From: Diphasiastrum complanatum
Taxonomy: Eukaryota > Streptophyta > Lycopodiopsida > Lycopodiales > Lycopodiaceae
Direction of reading: 5' to 3'
Length of the DNA: 64,000 nt
Assembly: GCA_029204225.1 (NCBI GenBank)
Contig: CM055111.1
Span: 18,246,668-18,310,667 of the forward strand
Both the position numbers and the translations under genes were made by a program. The stretch's first letter is position 1. Every line of letters begins with the position of its first letter. Positions 10,506-21,929 of the stretch are shown here, in pieces. The notes below the pieces were generated by a model. It saw only the letters and a list, made by a program, of their open reading frames with translations. It did no database searches and was not told the origin of the DNA.

Positions 10506-11796
10506 TTATTTCATAAAATTATGTCCTCCAAGAAAATGAGATAGTGCCTTGATTTCCATAATCATAGTTTCACCATGTTGATGAAACTTTGAATGGGCAA
10601 CACTTATCTCATTATTCTTGAAGGACATTAGATAGTGCCCGAGTGCATGATCTCTTGAAAATTCTCCCGCAGAGGATCTCTTCCCTCCTCGACGAATTGC
10701 GAAATCATCAAGGAAAATTATTTTCTGAAATGATAAAAAACAAAGTAAGCTCTAGTATGTAATCTGACATAACAAATCTACTAGTACTTGATAAGAGACA
10801 AAAACTTACGCATTTGGCTTTGTCTTCTCTGATTATTGTCTCTCCATCAATATTATGTCCACCTTTCGATGTCAATATTGTTGGTGAATAGATAGTTGGC
10901 TGTGGAAAACCAAGTTGACTTTGGATTCTAAGAAACTCCTCCTTGGAAGGTAGATCGTCTTCTTTGTTGCGCATTTCCTCCACAGCCATTTTCAAGCAAT
11001 CTTTCCCTGAATAAAACTTATCAATATGTACATTGTCAACACCAAGGAGAAGATCATCAGCATCAAAATCAATTATATCAAAAAATTCATCAAGCTCTTT
11101 GCTCAAAATGCAAAGGGTCTCAGCTTCATTGAAGTCAAAATGATCCGATATATCCGATATTGTCAAAAAGGAATTATTATCTATAATATAAGTAGGCAAA
11201 GTGATCAAAGATTTATCAGAAAGAGAAAGGGTAGTGGGTGTTCTAGGGCCTATAAAAATAGCCCTATTTTGAGCAGGATCAAAATCAGAACAATCATCTA
11301 AATGAACCCTCGTGTCAATAAAAAAAGTATCTATATCTACAATCTTTGACTTTACCACTAGAAGAAGTTGTTTTAGAAGTGGAGGGCACAGAGTCCAAAT
11401 CGTCAGAAATATTTAACAAAAGAAAAAAAAACAAAAGCAGACTGAAAATCAACAAATCTACATTTTTTATTGTGAATTGGGCACTCATCTACATACTTGA
11501 AATCATTATGTAACTTGGTAAACATTCTATCAAGCTTAGCTTTGTAGATATGCTTGTCGAGTGCCACCAGGTCCTGATAATGAAATCATGTCTTTATTCT
11601 GAGACCTGAATAACGGAGTACTGAGCAGGGACTTAAATCTGAGATATATCCTAAAAAATGCCTCCACACTAGGGCCCTCATTTGTAGAAGGTAGAATAAA
11701 AAGAAAAGGAGAAAAAAGGGATTTGAAATAGTCCAACCTATCAGTATTACCAAATTCATTAAATAAAGAAAGCAAACTAGATTCAAAATTAGACAT
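10506..11796 (-). CDS. Unrecognised multi-exon gene
   Basis: Minus strand. Three exons join in one frame: 11573-11462, 11357-10810 and 10724-10506 (TAA), 293 codons including the stop. Introns are 104 bp (GTAGAT...TTCTAG) and 85 bp (GTAAGT...TTTCAG). The upstream ORF starting at ATG 11796 (SNFESSLLSLFNEF) is probably exon 1, but no good donor of the right phase links it to 11573; an AGT/GTGGAG donor near 11665 would fit. The product is acidic in the middle (DEFFDIIDFDADD) and more basic near the end (FAIRRGGKRSS). No signal peptide, membrane segment or known domain is evident. It is transcribed away from the mirror-symmetric promoter at 12731-13009 and converges on the locus at 8882-10286. 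Confidence 0.5.
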
Positions 11797-12370
11797 TCTA
11801 AACAAAAATAATAGAACTGAAGTTTCAAATATCACTCTCAGACGCAAACCCCAGGTCAGACAAGCACGTCAAGGCAACGTGCGCTCGAGAGAGATATTGG
11901 AAGCTGGAGTATTGGATTCGAGCGCAAGAACAACGAGCAAGAAAGAAAAGGGATACGAAACGCACTTGAATGCGATAGTAGAGGATGCAATATCAGATCC
12001 AGACGCATAATAGTCAACGAGACGTAATGAGAGGAAGCGGCACGCTTGAAATCAATATCCGGCAAAGCAATCGTAAATTTGCGTGAAAATCCGAGCCGAA
12101 AAAGACCTATTCATATTAAAATATTTGCACGTGTGGAGGAGTGGCGAAGGAACACGTGTCGACATGTGATTGGCCAAAATAAAGCGTCGTACTTTGAATG
12201 ATTGATCTGACATCTATCACGTGCGAGAATGACACGCGTCGATAAGGGATTCGCGCACGTGCCTCAGCCCACATGTCCACATAATTGGGTCATCATTATC
12301 AGTACGGAATTTCCACGTGGTCTAGTCATCTGACGACACGTGTCTTGGCCGCCTTTTCACACATGCAAAA
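11752..12370. repeat. Tandem duplication of promoter and leader, copy 1
   Basis: About 620 bp repeated at 12379-12995 in the same orientation with about 10-15% difference. On the minus strand the unit comprises promoter, leader and the first 14 or so codons of the gene starting at 11796. In this copy the ATG reads into an open frame, so it is the one attached to the gene. Confidence 0.85.
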
Positions 12371-12378
12371 ATTAGCGA

Positions 12379-12995
12379 AAATTCATTAAAAAAAGAAAGC
12401 AAACTAGATTCAAAATTAGCATTTTAAACAAAAATAACAGAACTGAAGTTCCAAATATCGCTCTCAGGCGCAAACCCTAGGTCCGACAAGCACATCAAAT
12501 CAACGTGTGCTCAAGAGAGATATTTGAAGTTGGAATATCGGATCCGAGCGCAAGGAAAACGAGCAGAAAAGAAAAGGGTTGCAAGATACACTCGAATGCG
12601 ATACCGGACGATGTAGTATCGGATCCAAGCACATATTAGCCAACAAGATGTAATGAGAGCAAGCGACGCGTTTGAAATCGATATCCGGCAATGCAATCAT
12701 GAATTTGCGTGAAAATCCGAGACAAAAAGACATATTTATAAAAAAAAATTGCACGTGTGGAGGACTGGCAAAGGAACACGTATCAACTTGTGATTAGCCA
12801 AAATAAATGCGTCGTACCTAGTATGATTGATCTAACATATGTCACGTGCGTGAATGACACGTGTCGATTAGAGATTCGCACACGTGTCTCAGCCCACGTG
12901 GCCTCATACTTGGCTCATCATTGCTAGTCGGACATTCCACATGGTCTAATCATCTGACGACACGTGTCTCGGCCGTCTTTTCACACGTGCAAAAC
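12379..12995. repeat. Tandem duplication of promoter and leader, copy 2
   Basis: Second unit of the duplication. Homology to copy 1 at the left ends inside codon 15 of the minus-strand ORF. The copy has lost a base just after the start, so its ATG opens a different frame. It retains a better minus-strand TATA box (TATAAATATG, complement of 12731-12740) than copy 1. Confidence 0.85.
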
Positions 12996-13009
12996 TTTCG
13001 TATATATAA
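12731..13009. promoter_or_regulatory. Mirror-symmetric bidirectional promoter with G-box cluster
   Basis: Toward the minus strand: TATAAATATG (12740-12731), then TTGCACGTGTG and an ACACGTATC box. Toward the plus strand, read outward in mirror order: ACACGTGTC, CACACGTGCAA and TATATATAA (13001-13009). At least six ACGTG cores (CACGTGTG, CACGTGCG, ACACGTGTC, CCACGTGGC) fall within 270 bp. ACGTG is the core of plant G-box/ABRE sites, which bZIP and bHLH factors bind. The predicted transcripts are the gene at 11796 and the ORF at 13138. Confidence 0.6.
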
Positions 13010-13137
13010 GTCCTCGAAATTTTCATTTTTTTTCGCACAATTTTCGCTTTTAGCTCCCGATATCGCTCTCAAGTGCGCTCTTTCATCTTTCAAGCTTCTG
13101 CCCTCTCACAGTGCACTCGAGTCCGATACCGTCTACT

Positions 13138-13716
13138 ATGCAATATCGCTTTCGAGCCAAGAGACCCCGTGTCTTTCTGAGCTCTGAGTCAGATGTTGCA
13201 CGAGCTACTTTGTAGAGTAGTAACGAGGAGCTGAGCGACAAACTCATCAATGCCATTACCAACAAGGAGAGTGCCCAAGCAAATCAAAGCAGCTTCAGGA
13301 CTCTGTTGCCTACCTGTAGAATTCTACAAACTCTGCTGAGGAAAGACAACCAAATCTATAAGAAACAAGCCGAAGAGACAATTCTATGGCGGATAAGTGC
13401 CAAAGTCACATTGGGAGCTTGTGTATCTCATGGGAGATACAGGATCGACCCAACAACTTGGAAAGGTATTCAAGAAAAATTTATCCAGACCTTCCAACTG
13501 CAATATTTGCAACCCTAGATAGTTTCATATGAGAAATTGAAAGAAGAACTGGAAGAGGCTAAGTTTCAATCAAGCCAAATCCAAAATTTTGAAGATAAAG
13601 AACATGTCCAGCGCCAAGACCAGTCTACGCAGATGGATGAGCCAGCTAGACAGATATTGTTTTTAAGCAAATCCAGGAAGATTCAAGATCCAATTTCCTA
13701 CTCTATCACAGGTTAA
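13138..13716 (+). pseudogene. Unrecognised ORF with two TAG stops
   Basis: From ATG 13138 (about 130 bp downstream of a TATA box) one frame stays readable for 192 codons to TAA 13714, broken only by TAG at 13213 and 13516. The content is soluble and charged, with a Lys/Gln/Glu-rich, helix-like C-terminal third (YEKLKEELEEAKFQSSQIQN). The end overlaps a possible donor (CACAG/GTTAAC at 13709), so more exons could follow. No shift of frame occurs, so point mutations alone disable it. It is transcribed divergently from the gene at 11796. No domain is recognised. Alternatively it may be the 5' part of an unknown mobile element. Confidence 0.42.
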
Positions 13717-16020
13717 CCTGAACTCTGTATCTGCTTCTGTGTAGTCAATCCCCTCTAGGCACAACCAAAGTTATAAGAGCCTGCCATATTCGTAAATAAT
13801 AATAAGATGATGGGTGTCCAGCAATGTCGGTATGGAGTTCCGAGTAAGGCAGTGATGTTGAATCTCAACAAAGAGCAGTTCTCTCCTTCAATCCATTTAT
13901 AATCTATCAAACTTGTTTACACGCTATACAGAATTGTGCCGAGCCGAATCATAGCCCTACTTAGCTCTAACTTTAAGATTTTAACAAAACGAGATTAAGA
14001 ATAATGCACAAGAATAACAGAGAAAATGTCACAAGAGGTTATCCATTGCTTTCATTCCCAGCAAGACGTGTTCACACCAACTAATTGAGTCTTTTTGTGA
14101 AGCATACGCCTTTTTAGCATCAGATTTTATGCTACATTAAGCTTTTCTATTACAAGTAAGTTTTGTACAAGCATGGTTATTTTAAAGTATTTATATTGTT
14201 ATGGTATGGGGATTTTTTTTGGGGTGGAGAGGAGTTTTGCAATGCTCTTCCGCCTAGGCATAAAGAAAGGCCCTTCCCTACTGTCAAATAAGCGAGAAGT
14301 GTTTTGTTTATTTTAAAATTTCAAAAAATTGTAGTGACAATTTGCACAAATTTTTGTATGAAAGGGTATGTGCAAAAAAAGTTGTGATATTGTGAACATT
14401 GTTATTTCAAAAAATTGCCTTTGATATGGACTTAATAATCTCTTTGTTAATCAAAACTCTAATTTCATAATAGGTAGAAAACTGTGGAGAATTTGCGTTA
14501 CGATTACTCTCCCATGTTTGCCATCGCAAAACTGCTTGAAACTTCAACCGTAGGCTAAAAGTTGTATGTCGAGTTGCTAAAAGCTGTATGCCGAGGCCAA
14601 CTGCGATGTCAGAAATTGAAGATAATGACCTGCTATTTTCTCCTTATTAGGCCACTTACTGGTTTTTTGCCAAATTGAAAGCCAAATCGGCGTCGCCTTC
14701 CGAAATGCACTTTGTTGCCAACTCCCAACTACGTGCCCAATGGAATGGTGAAATCACTTTTGGTGCAATCCGAACACTTTCTCCACTGCAATCACTCTGT
14801 TTTGCAGTACCGTACTTGCAGGTACAGTCCGGGTGCCCTTTGTTTGGAGGTTATAGCCTTTCGTTTGAGTCAAATAGGCTTAAGGACTAGAAAATAAATA
14901 TTTTTCTAGTTTTTGAACTACTTTTTTAGCTTGAAGAAACTTCAACCTTCAAGAAAATTCGGACCCAACTTCAGTTTCAAAGTAAAGATTTTCAAAGAAG
15001 TTGAAGTTCACTTTGCCCTTCAAGCCCCTTTATTTGAAGTTTAAAATGGTTCCAAAGCAATCCAATGGCTATCTTGGATCCAACGATTCACGTTCCTCCT
15101 CAGGCTCTTTAATCAACATCGTCCATCACGATGGAACTCAATTCTATGGCTCTTAATCCTTATGGGCATCGATGGACCTCCACATAGCCGGTAGGCACTT
15201 TCGTGCACTAAATACCCACTTGAGTGAGGGCGTGCGATTGGCCCGCGATCTGTCTCCACCTTCTCTGCACGGCTGCGCCTTCCCAGCATGTTTCTAGCCT
15301 GATCAAACTCCTTTTCTGATCAATTTGAGCGCGGTCCCTTGTCATTCTAGAAACTTGATTTCAAAACCCTTTCCAATGGTTGATTTGGGGGGGGTTCGCC
15401 CTTCGAGGACATTCACCTTTTCTAGGGTGGAATGCCCCAAGGAGGCATTCTTCCCGACCATAATTTTTGTTTTTACTTTTTTTTTTTTCAATGTTCCTTT
15501 TGTCGTAAAAATTTTTTTACCTACACCTTTCGAGCGGAAGGTGCATGTAATAAGGTAAAATTTGGTGCATGTAAAAAGATTTTGCCATAATTATGCTCCC
15601 ACAAATTCTGTCGTGGAGGCAGCACCATTCTCTTTATTAAAAAGTTAAAACTGAGATTAAGATAAAAGAAAGAAGAGGTTTCACATAATCCACTACACTT
15701 TTTTTATTTAGATTGGAGTTATCGCATTGATAGATTGGTAAAAGAAGGGCCTTTCCCTTTCATTTTTATTTTGAGTTCTAAACATGTGGGCCCGTAGAAT
15801 AGAATTTGTAAATAGTTCACCAAGTTTACACATGAAGTACAAGGCCCTTACATCTCAACAATATAACAACCAAGGTTTGATTATTTGTGGTCTTGACCAC
15901 AATAAACAACTATATCCAACTCACACCACTATGAACTTTCTTTTTTAGCAAGAAAAAGATTGGATGTTTAGTAGCCCGCTGGAAGAGCCTGTGCTTGTGA
16001 AAGAAGTCAAGTTGCTTACC
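13717..16020. other. Intergenic, no gene recognised
   Basis: No coding frame is convincing. Positions 14040-14140 match the reverse complement of about 24985-25085 (TTTCATTCCCAGCAAGAC and GTGAAGCATACGC are shared), so a dispersed repeat is present. The short frames at 14675-14897 and 15325-15558 have no family features. Confidence 0.7.
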
Positions 16021-16365
16021 TTTTTCATCATAAGTGAGTCTCAAAGTTGTTGCCTTTGCCTTGATGTTCTCCTTGGCTTTTGATTTGCAGTAGGCTCTTC
16101 AACATCAACATCCAAAGTATCATCAAGAATGTTAGATCCAACATACACACCACCACTTGAAGACACTTTTGGAAAGTTTCCCTCATAAAAAATGACATCT
16201 CTTCCAATGACCACTTTCTTAGTTGAAGGAATCAAATTTTTGTAAGCCTTGCTCACCTCACTTTAACCAACAAAAATATCGTTTCTTGAAGGTGGATCCT
16301 CCTTTGTCCTATCATCAAGAGTGATATTGATATAGCAAATGCATCCAAAAGTTTTACGAACCTGA
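16021..16365 (-). pseudogene. Copia integrase C-terminal fragment
   Basis: On the minus strand from 16365 the frame reads KTFGCICYINI, LDDRTK, DIFVG-stop-SEVSKAYK, then IPSTKKVVIGRDVIFYEGNF and a linker ending PRRTSRQRQ. This is the normal order of the copia integrase C terminus and the linker before reverse transcriptase. A TAA replaces the Tyr of the GYS motif. Neither the catalytic core of integrase nor reverse transcriptase is present. Confidence 0.8.
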
Positions 16366-18002
16366 ACACAATAAGAAGATAGATTGATTCAGTATGAAAA
16401 CGAAACATATGTAAATGAGTACAACAAGTGCGGATCGAAGCTGCGTACTCTAAACTATCTCTGAGTGACTTTCGAATTTCAAAAGTATCGGTGCAAGCAA
16501 CATATGGCATTCTTCCTCCTCGTTTCTAAATTCTACATAACGATATGCAAAATTTGCACATATGGGACTCAATTGTTCCTGATAGAAGACTGTCTTGAAC
16601 TTAATACTTTCTCAGGACAACCTAGTTTCCCCAATTAGAATATTCGACTAAAATATATTGCATAAGATGCTACATTGATAATTTGTCTCCATGTCATTAC
16701 AACAACTGTCAGAAACAACATGAAGACGATACGAGAATTGTCCGAGTGCCAAAATTAGGAGGCCAACATTGATATTACTTATGCTAATGAGAAAATCTCC
16801 CAATGCATTTCAAAAATTGATGATTACCCCACATTGCAAGCAGAAAGATTCTTAGACGCCCTTCAAATGAAATTGACTTTTGAGCTCGTACAGAATTTGC
16901 CAAAGCGCAAGACTTAAATTCTTCAAAAAACTTTTCAGGTGGTAGGAATTGATCCCAAACTTCTTTAGGATCAAATTTTGTACTGTTCCCACATCATTAG
17001 AGGAGTTCTAAATCCAAAAAAGACCCGTTGTAAAGATTCTTTTTCTATTTCTTCTTAAATTTTTCTTACAAATGGACCAATCAAAACACTCAAATTTGAA
17101 ATCTACGTAATGTAACTTTTTGAGTCCACATTTTGATTCTATACTAAAAATGGCATAACTTTTTAGTGATGAGTCCGAATTTAGCAAAGTTTGGTGCACT
17201 GGAAAGCTCTCAACAAGGGCTTTCCAATGATATGTTAGATGACATACTTTTGAACTACGATTAAAAAGTTATGGCAAGTCAAAAGTATTAGTGCTATAAT
17301 ATTTTAATACTAACAAAGGCATCTTGCACGAATTCTTAAAGGGTCTTTTTGGAACTGAAAACTTCTCTAATGGTGGGCACTAGCAACATTAAATGCACTA
17401 CATTCATTTGGTCACTGTAAATTCAATTTGTGAGCTGTTGGTGTAATTTTTGGTGGAAATACTAGGATAATCTACCAAGATCATTTGCCATTGATTAGAT
17501 TTGAATTTGTTTCATGGAATCTAATTAATCTAGGTTGAGTTCAGGTTCTATTAAGGTTAAAAACAGGTCTTGAAAGTACACCAAAAAGGAAGAAAGAGAT
17601 TAAGTCCTTTTTTTTGTCCAAAAATAGCCAAAATTGGCAAGATTTGATTGTAAGTAGATTTCACATCATCTTATCTTCATTCCAACTTTGTGAGAGAGTG
17701 CTAGAACTTAGATTATAAGTCCATTTGTTGGATTAGAAATCTAATTTGAGTGAAACACTACAAGAAAGAGACCTTTGTGAGATTCTAGAGACAATCAAAT
17801 CCATTTCTTGGCAAGATTTGTTTGAAAGTAGTTTTCACTTCATCTTTTCTTCATTCCAGCTTTGTGAGGAGTGATAGAACTATGATTATAAGTCCCTTTT
17901 TTGGATTAGAAATCAAATTTGAGTGAAACTCTGCAATTGTGAGACCTTTGTGAGTTTCAAGTCAATCAAATCAATTTCTTGTTTGTAGAAGTCACTAGTA
18001 AG
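16366..18002. other. Non-coding, with a tandem duplication upstream of gag
   Basis: No gene. A possible decayed frame around 16690-16915 is not recognisable. Positions 17636-17985 are two diverged head-to-tail units of about 175 bp (GGCAAGATTTG at 17636 and 17810), forming the leader of the copia element whose gag begins at 18003. No LTR end or primer-binding site was found. Confidence 0.6.
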
Positions 18003-19200
18003 ATGGGATCTACTGGAGCATACCTTCTAGAAGCTAGTGAGAGATTGAATTCTACAAATTATGCTATTTGGAAGGTTAGGATGGAGTCACTCTTGGTGCT
18101 CCAAGACCTTTATGAGTCTTGATTGAAGATGAAGATGAACCTCTAGGTGCACATGTGTTAGCTAGATACAAGGAGAGATCTAGGCTTGCACTTCATTGTG
18201 TGAAGATGAATGTGAGCAATGATTTGTTGAGGGAAGTATCGTCATGTAAAAGTGCTAAAGAGGCTTGGGAGTCTTTAAAATCAATCTATGAGTCTACAAT
18301 ACTTCTAGAGTTCTTATGCTTAAAAATCAGATTTTGCAAAGCATGAGGAGAAGCAAGGAGAGTGCACAAGATTATGTGCTTAGAATCAAGTCTCTAAATA
18401 GGGATTTGGCTTCCATTGGAGAGAAGATTCATGATGGAGAGCTTGTAGAAAATTTTCTTAATGGTCTAGGAGATGACTTTGCAAATTTTGTCCAAGTTTT
18501 TCCATCCAAGACACTTTGCCAACTATAGAAAAACTTCACAGTGTATTAGTGGCTGAAGAGTGTAGGATGCAAGGCAAGAATGAGTTCATTGTCTTTGCAG
18601 GATGGAGATGAGAAAGCCAATTTCTCATTCAAGAGCAAAAAGAAGACCAATGGAAAGAAGAAGCATCCCACGGAGGCCAAAGAAGAGGATGATGTATCAA
18701 GCTCAAAGGACAAGTCAAAGCAAAAATGCTTCTTTTGTGGAAAGAAGGGGCATTATGCATCCGAATGCTACAAGAAGCTAAGAGCAAAAAAAGAGGAGGA
18801 CAAACAAGAGAACCTTGCATATGAAGAGGATGGAGATGAGGAGATCTCATCTTTGATGGCATCTACATCCACTCCAACAAGCAAAAGCAACTCAAAGGAC
18901 CTTGGTAGATTGATAGTGGGGCTAGCTCCCACATGACTTTCCAAAAGGACACATTCTCAACCTTACACTCTTTCAATGTGCTAATAAATTTGTGTCTTTA
19001 GCAAATGATCAAGAATGTAAGATAGATGGTATTGATATCATCTCATTAAGTCTAGGATCTAGAAAAAGGATGGATCTAGACAATGTTTTTTTTGTACCAT
19101 CAATTACCAAGAGCTTGCTTAGTGTTGGACAACTAATAGATGATGTTTTAGATGTCCACTTCAAGCATGGAGTTTGTTCCATCATGACGAATTTGTTTGT
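18003..19200 (+). pseudogene. Copia gag-protease, decayed
   Basis: ATG at 18003 opens a copia Gag: SERLNSTNYAIWKVRMESLL is the typical start. The frame then meets a stop at 18120 and a shift near 18316. A CCHC zinc knuckle is intact at about 18730-18770 (CFFCGKKGHYASEC). The protease active site IDSGASSHMT is intact at 18909-18938 but preceded by TAG 18906. The protease continues to a LFVPSITKSLLSVGQL-like block and runs into a 4-bp duplication (GTTT) at about 19195-19203 that throws it out of frame with the ORF that follows. It is the same family as the gag at 46650. Confidence 0.85.
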
Positions 19201-19223
19201 TTAAGGTGGATGCTAAAATTGCT

Positions 19224-20264
19224 ATGGCAAAAGAGAAAATCATTCATTCAAATGTACACTCTTTTTCTCATGTACCAAGTAGTGATGATAAGATGCATGA
19301 AACATTATTAGATGTTTATACAAGAGATGCTTGGATCCATCTAGTATCTTGTGTGAATGAAAGTGAGATCAACAACCTTGGTGTCAATGATCTTGCAAGG
19401 ATTGAGGAGGAGCAACGAAGTGATGGAGATCTTGAGGATCCACCTCAAAGGTCAAGTGCTCCAAGAAGATCCACAAAGGCAAGGGCCGAGCCTTCAAGGC
19501 TCACTTATCTTGGCAAAGGTAATCAAGGGGAAGATTCTCAGCCATTCACTTTCAACACTTTTCTTACTTCAATGCTTGATGAACCATTTTGCTATGAGAT
19601 CTATATGGGGCATACTGAGGTATGCTATGAGAACTACATGAGGCAACTTGAGGGCTTCATCAAGAAGGAAGTTGAAGATAAGATGTGTAATGACTCATTT
19701 GAGAACAAGTTTTTATGTCTTAGTGATCTAAAAATTGTTGTGAACCAATTAAGAGTAAATTGGTTGTTTGATCAAATGAGTGCTCTCATATTTAGGAAGA
19801 GCAACAATGAGTTAATCACTCATTGTTTTGAAACATGTGTTTTTTCTTTTGGAGAGGCAAATTGTAAGCTTCTTATGAGAATAAGTGAAACATCCTTGAA
19901 GGACACTTATATCCATAAGCAAGTATGTAGCCTCATGAAGTTCAAGATCACTTGTAATTACAAGATTAGGAAAATCATGCTTACTTTTGATGGTTTGTGG
20001 ACTAGTCATTTTAGCATGATAAATCTTGGTAATAGTGGCAAGTACATGTTTAGTGATCTTGATCAATGTGACTTTCACAAGACAAGGAGACATCCGATTT
20101 CCTTCAAAGAGAAGCATCAAGATCAAGGAGGAGAAAGTTTCAAGTTCATGCATCTTCACTCAACATGGAAGAAATCAAGTGCAAAGGTGCAAGGAAGAAT
20201 CAAGACTCTTCAATTCATCTTGGAGGAGATCAAGATCAAAGAAGCTCTATCTTGGATATGGTGA
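19224..20264 (+). CDS. Intact 346-codon ORF replacing the copia pol core
   Basis: An uninterrupted frame directly after the protease of a decayed copia element, open from 19197 with the first ATG at 19224. Near codons 70-95 it has the linker that normally joins integrase to reverse transcriptase (SSAPRRSTKA, then PSRLTYLGKGNQ). No integrase core precedes it and no reverse transcriptase follows. Instead there are about 250 residues with several Cys, Phe and Lys-rich segments that I do not recognise. The open length is striking beside a gag with several breaks. It may be an internal deletion derivative that reads into the 3' region, or a captured sequence. Whether it is translated is unknown. 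Confidence 0.5.
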   Translation: MAKEKIIHSNVHSFSHVPSSDDKMHETLLDVYTRDAWIHLVSCVNESEINNLGVNDLARIEEEQRSDGDLEDPPQRSSAPRRSTKARAEPSRLTYLGKGNQGEDSQPFTFNTFLTSMLDEPFCYEIYMGHTEVCYENYMRQLEGFIKKEVEDKMCNDSFENKFLCLSDLKIVVNQLRVNWLFDQMSALIFRKSNNELITHCFETCVFSFGEANCKLLMRISETSLKDTYIHKQVCSLMKFKITCNYKIRKIMLTFDGLWTSHFSMINLGNSGKYMFSDLDQCDFHKTRRHPISFKEKHQDQGGESFKFMHLHSTWKKSSAKVQGRIKTLQFILEEIKIKEALSWIW

Positions 20265-21929
20265 TAAATCATGTCATCATATTTAGGGGCTCATTAGTCA
20301 TTTTCTAAACCTAAATATGATTCATTTCTGATGTTAAGATCAGGTCTTAGAATTGTATATAGATACATTATTGTTTCCAAGGCTAGATCTAGGATCTAGG
20401 CTAGGGTTTCATTTTAGGGCAAGAAGGGTGAGTTAACTTCCTTATTACATGATGGAAATCCATCTAACTTCAAGAAGAAATTAAATTGCTATGTATTCCA
20501 AGCTCCCATAGTGAGAAGATAGAAAATTTTTTGGAGCTCATTGGCTCTCAAGCTAGTTCACTATGTACATTGATTTTCTGTGATCCAAATGAAACCAAAT
20601 CGGCCGTACTACAGCCTGTAGTAAACACGTTTGGACTCGGATTTGGGTCTTTCATCTTGTTTATTGATTATCCATACTTGTTATGTGTCAAATTGCTAAT
20701 CCAGATCAAGATTTATTGTCTAGTTTTTTATGCATTGTTAAGCAAGCACATAATCTCTCTTGTGGATCTTCTAGAGAAAAGTTTGCGGCCGTAGAAAAAT
20801 GGTCTATAAAAATGTTTTGCGGCTTTTCAGCCAGTTGTAAAAATAGTCGGCATAGCCGTGCTAAAATTTTGCATGTACAAAGTTGTTTTACTAATATATG
20901 GTTACCTGGTGTATATGCAGAGAAATCGGTTATTTAAAAGAGCCCTAGTCATGAATGTTGTAGCAGCCAATTTCGAGAAAAGAACCGACAAGTTTATGAA
21001 CAGTAGATAATGTTTGATAACAGAGAAAATATATCTATTGTAAATAGGCAACAAAATCATTCACAGATTACACACCATAGACAGAATGTTGCAACTTTTT
21101 TTTTTTGTTTACAACAACATTTTCAGGCACTGTTTGTTTCCCAGATCAACACGTCGGCGCAAGAGAGGTATTCTCTCTTACGAGGAACTAGCTACTGCTC
21201 ATTCTATATCTGTTTGTATGACAATGTGTGTCTGCTACTTCGTGACTAACACTGACGCATTAAGAAAAAAAACCAGCACATCTCCCGTGTTCATCCTGTT
21301 TATATAGGAACAGAGAGAAGGAGTTTATGCTAATCATTTGATTACAAGAAATTGGTTAAGCTCATTCTAGCGATTTCCAATTGTGCATTGTCGTTATCGT
21401 CGTCCGTGGAGTCTGTTCTCCATGTTGGTACTTTGTTGATCTTGCATGGTACTTAGGTCATGAAGATCCGCCACTTTTGTAGCCATCTGTGAGTCGTATG
21501 TGACCGTAATCATTTCCTTGCGGTGTCTCTACGGTCGTGAAGGTTCTTTGGAGTCTGAGACCTTTGACAAGCAACCGTAGATAGAACACAATAGGGGCTT
21601 ATGCGGTGCTCGGGCGGTTCATCTTTTCGAGAGGGGTGAAACATTGTAAATCGTTAGTGTGAACCTTGTGGTGGCCTTCAGTCAGCTTCCTTTGTGGACT
21701 GCTTTGTGTTTGTTTCATAGGTGACCACAAGCTCCAGCTTGGCGGTGGCCTTTGGTTTACTTCGCATTGGACCATAGGCTAGACTCTTTTAAAGTCGTTT
21801 GCATTGCAGTTGTGGTTATCTACAGTTTTTGCCTATTGGTAGTTCCCACGTATTTCTGCAGGTTCTGGTTCATAAGCTAGCAATGCTTTGTGGGTATAAA
21901 CTTCATGTTTCTTCAAGTTCTAACCATGG
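20265..21929. other. Non-coding; no gene recognised
   Basis: Probably the 3' region of the preceding element and another LTR-like sequence: a TATATAGG box near 21300 and a T11 run at 21096. The ORFs of 60-100 codons here lack any family feature. Confidence 0.6.

Noticed and set aside
11281-11345. Frameshift in a T7 run of the minus-strand gene
   Set aside because: At first it seemed needed to join two frames, but a splice acceptor (TTCTTCTAG at 11360-11358) with a donor at 11461 gives a consistent frame without an error.
14675-14897. Two overlapping ORFs of 61-71 codons
   Set aside because: No splice context or motif; the two frames overlap, and neither is better than chance.
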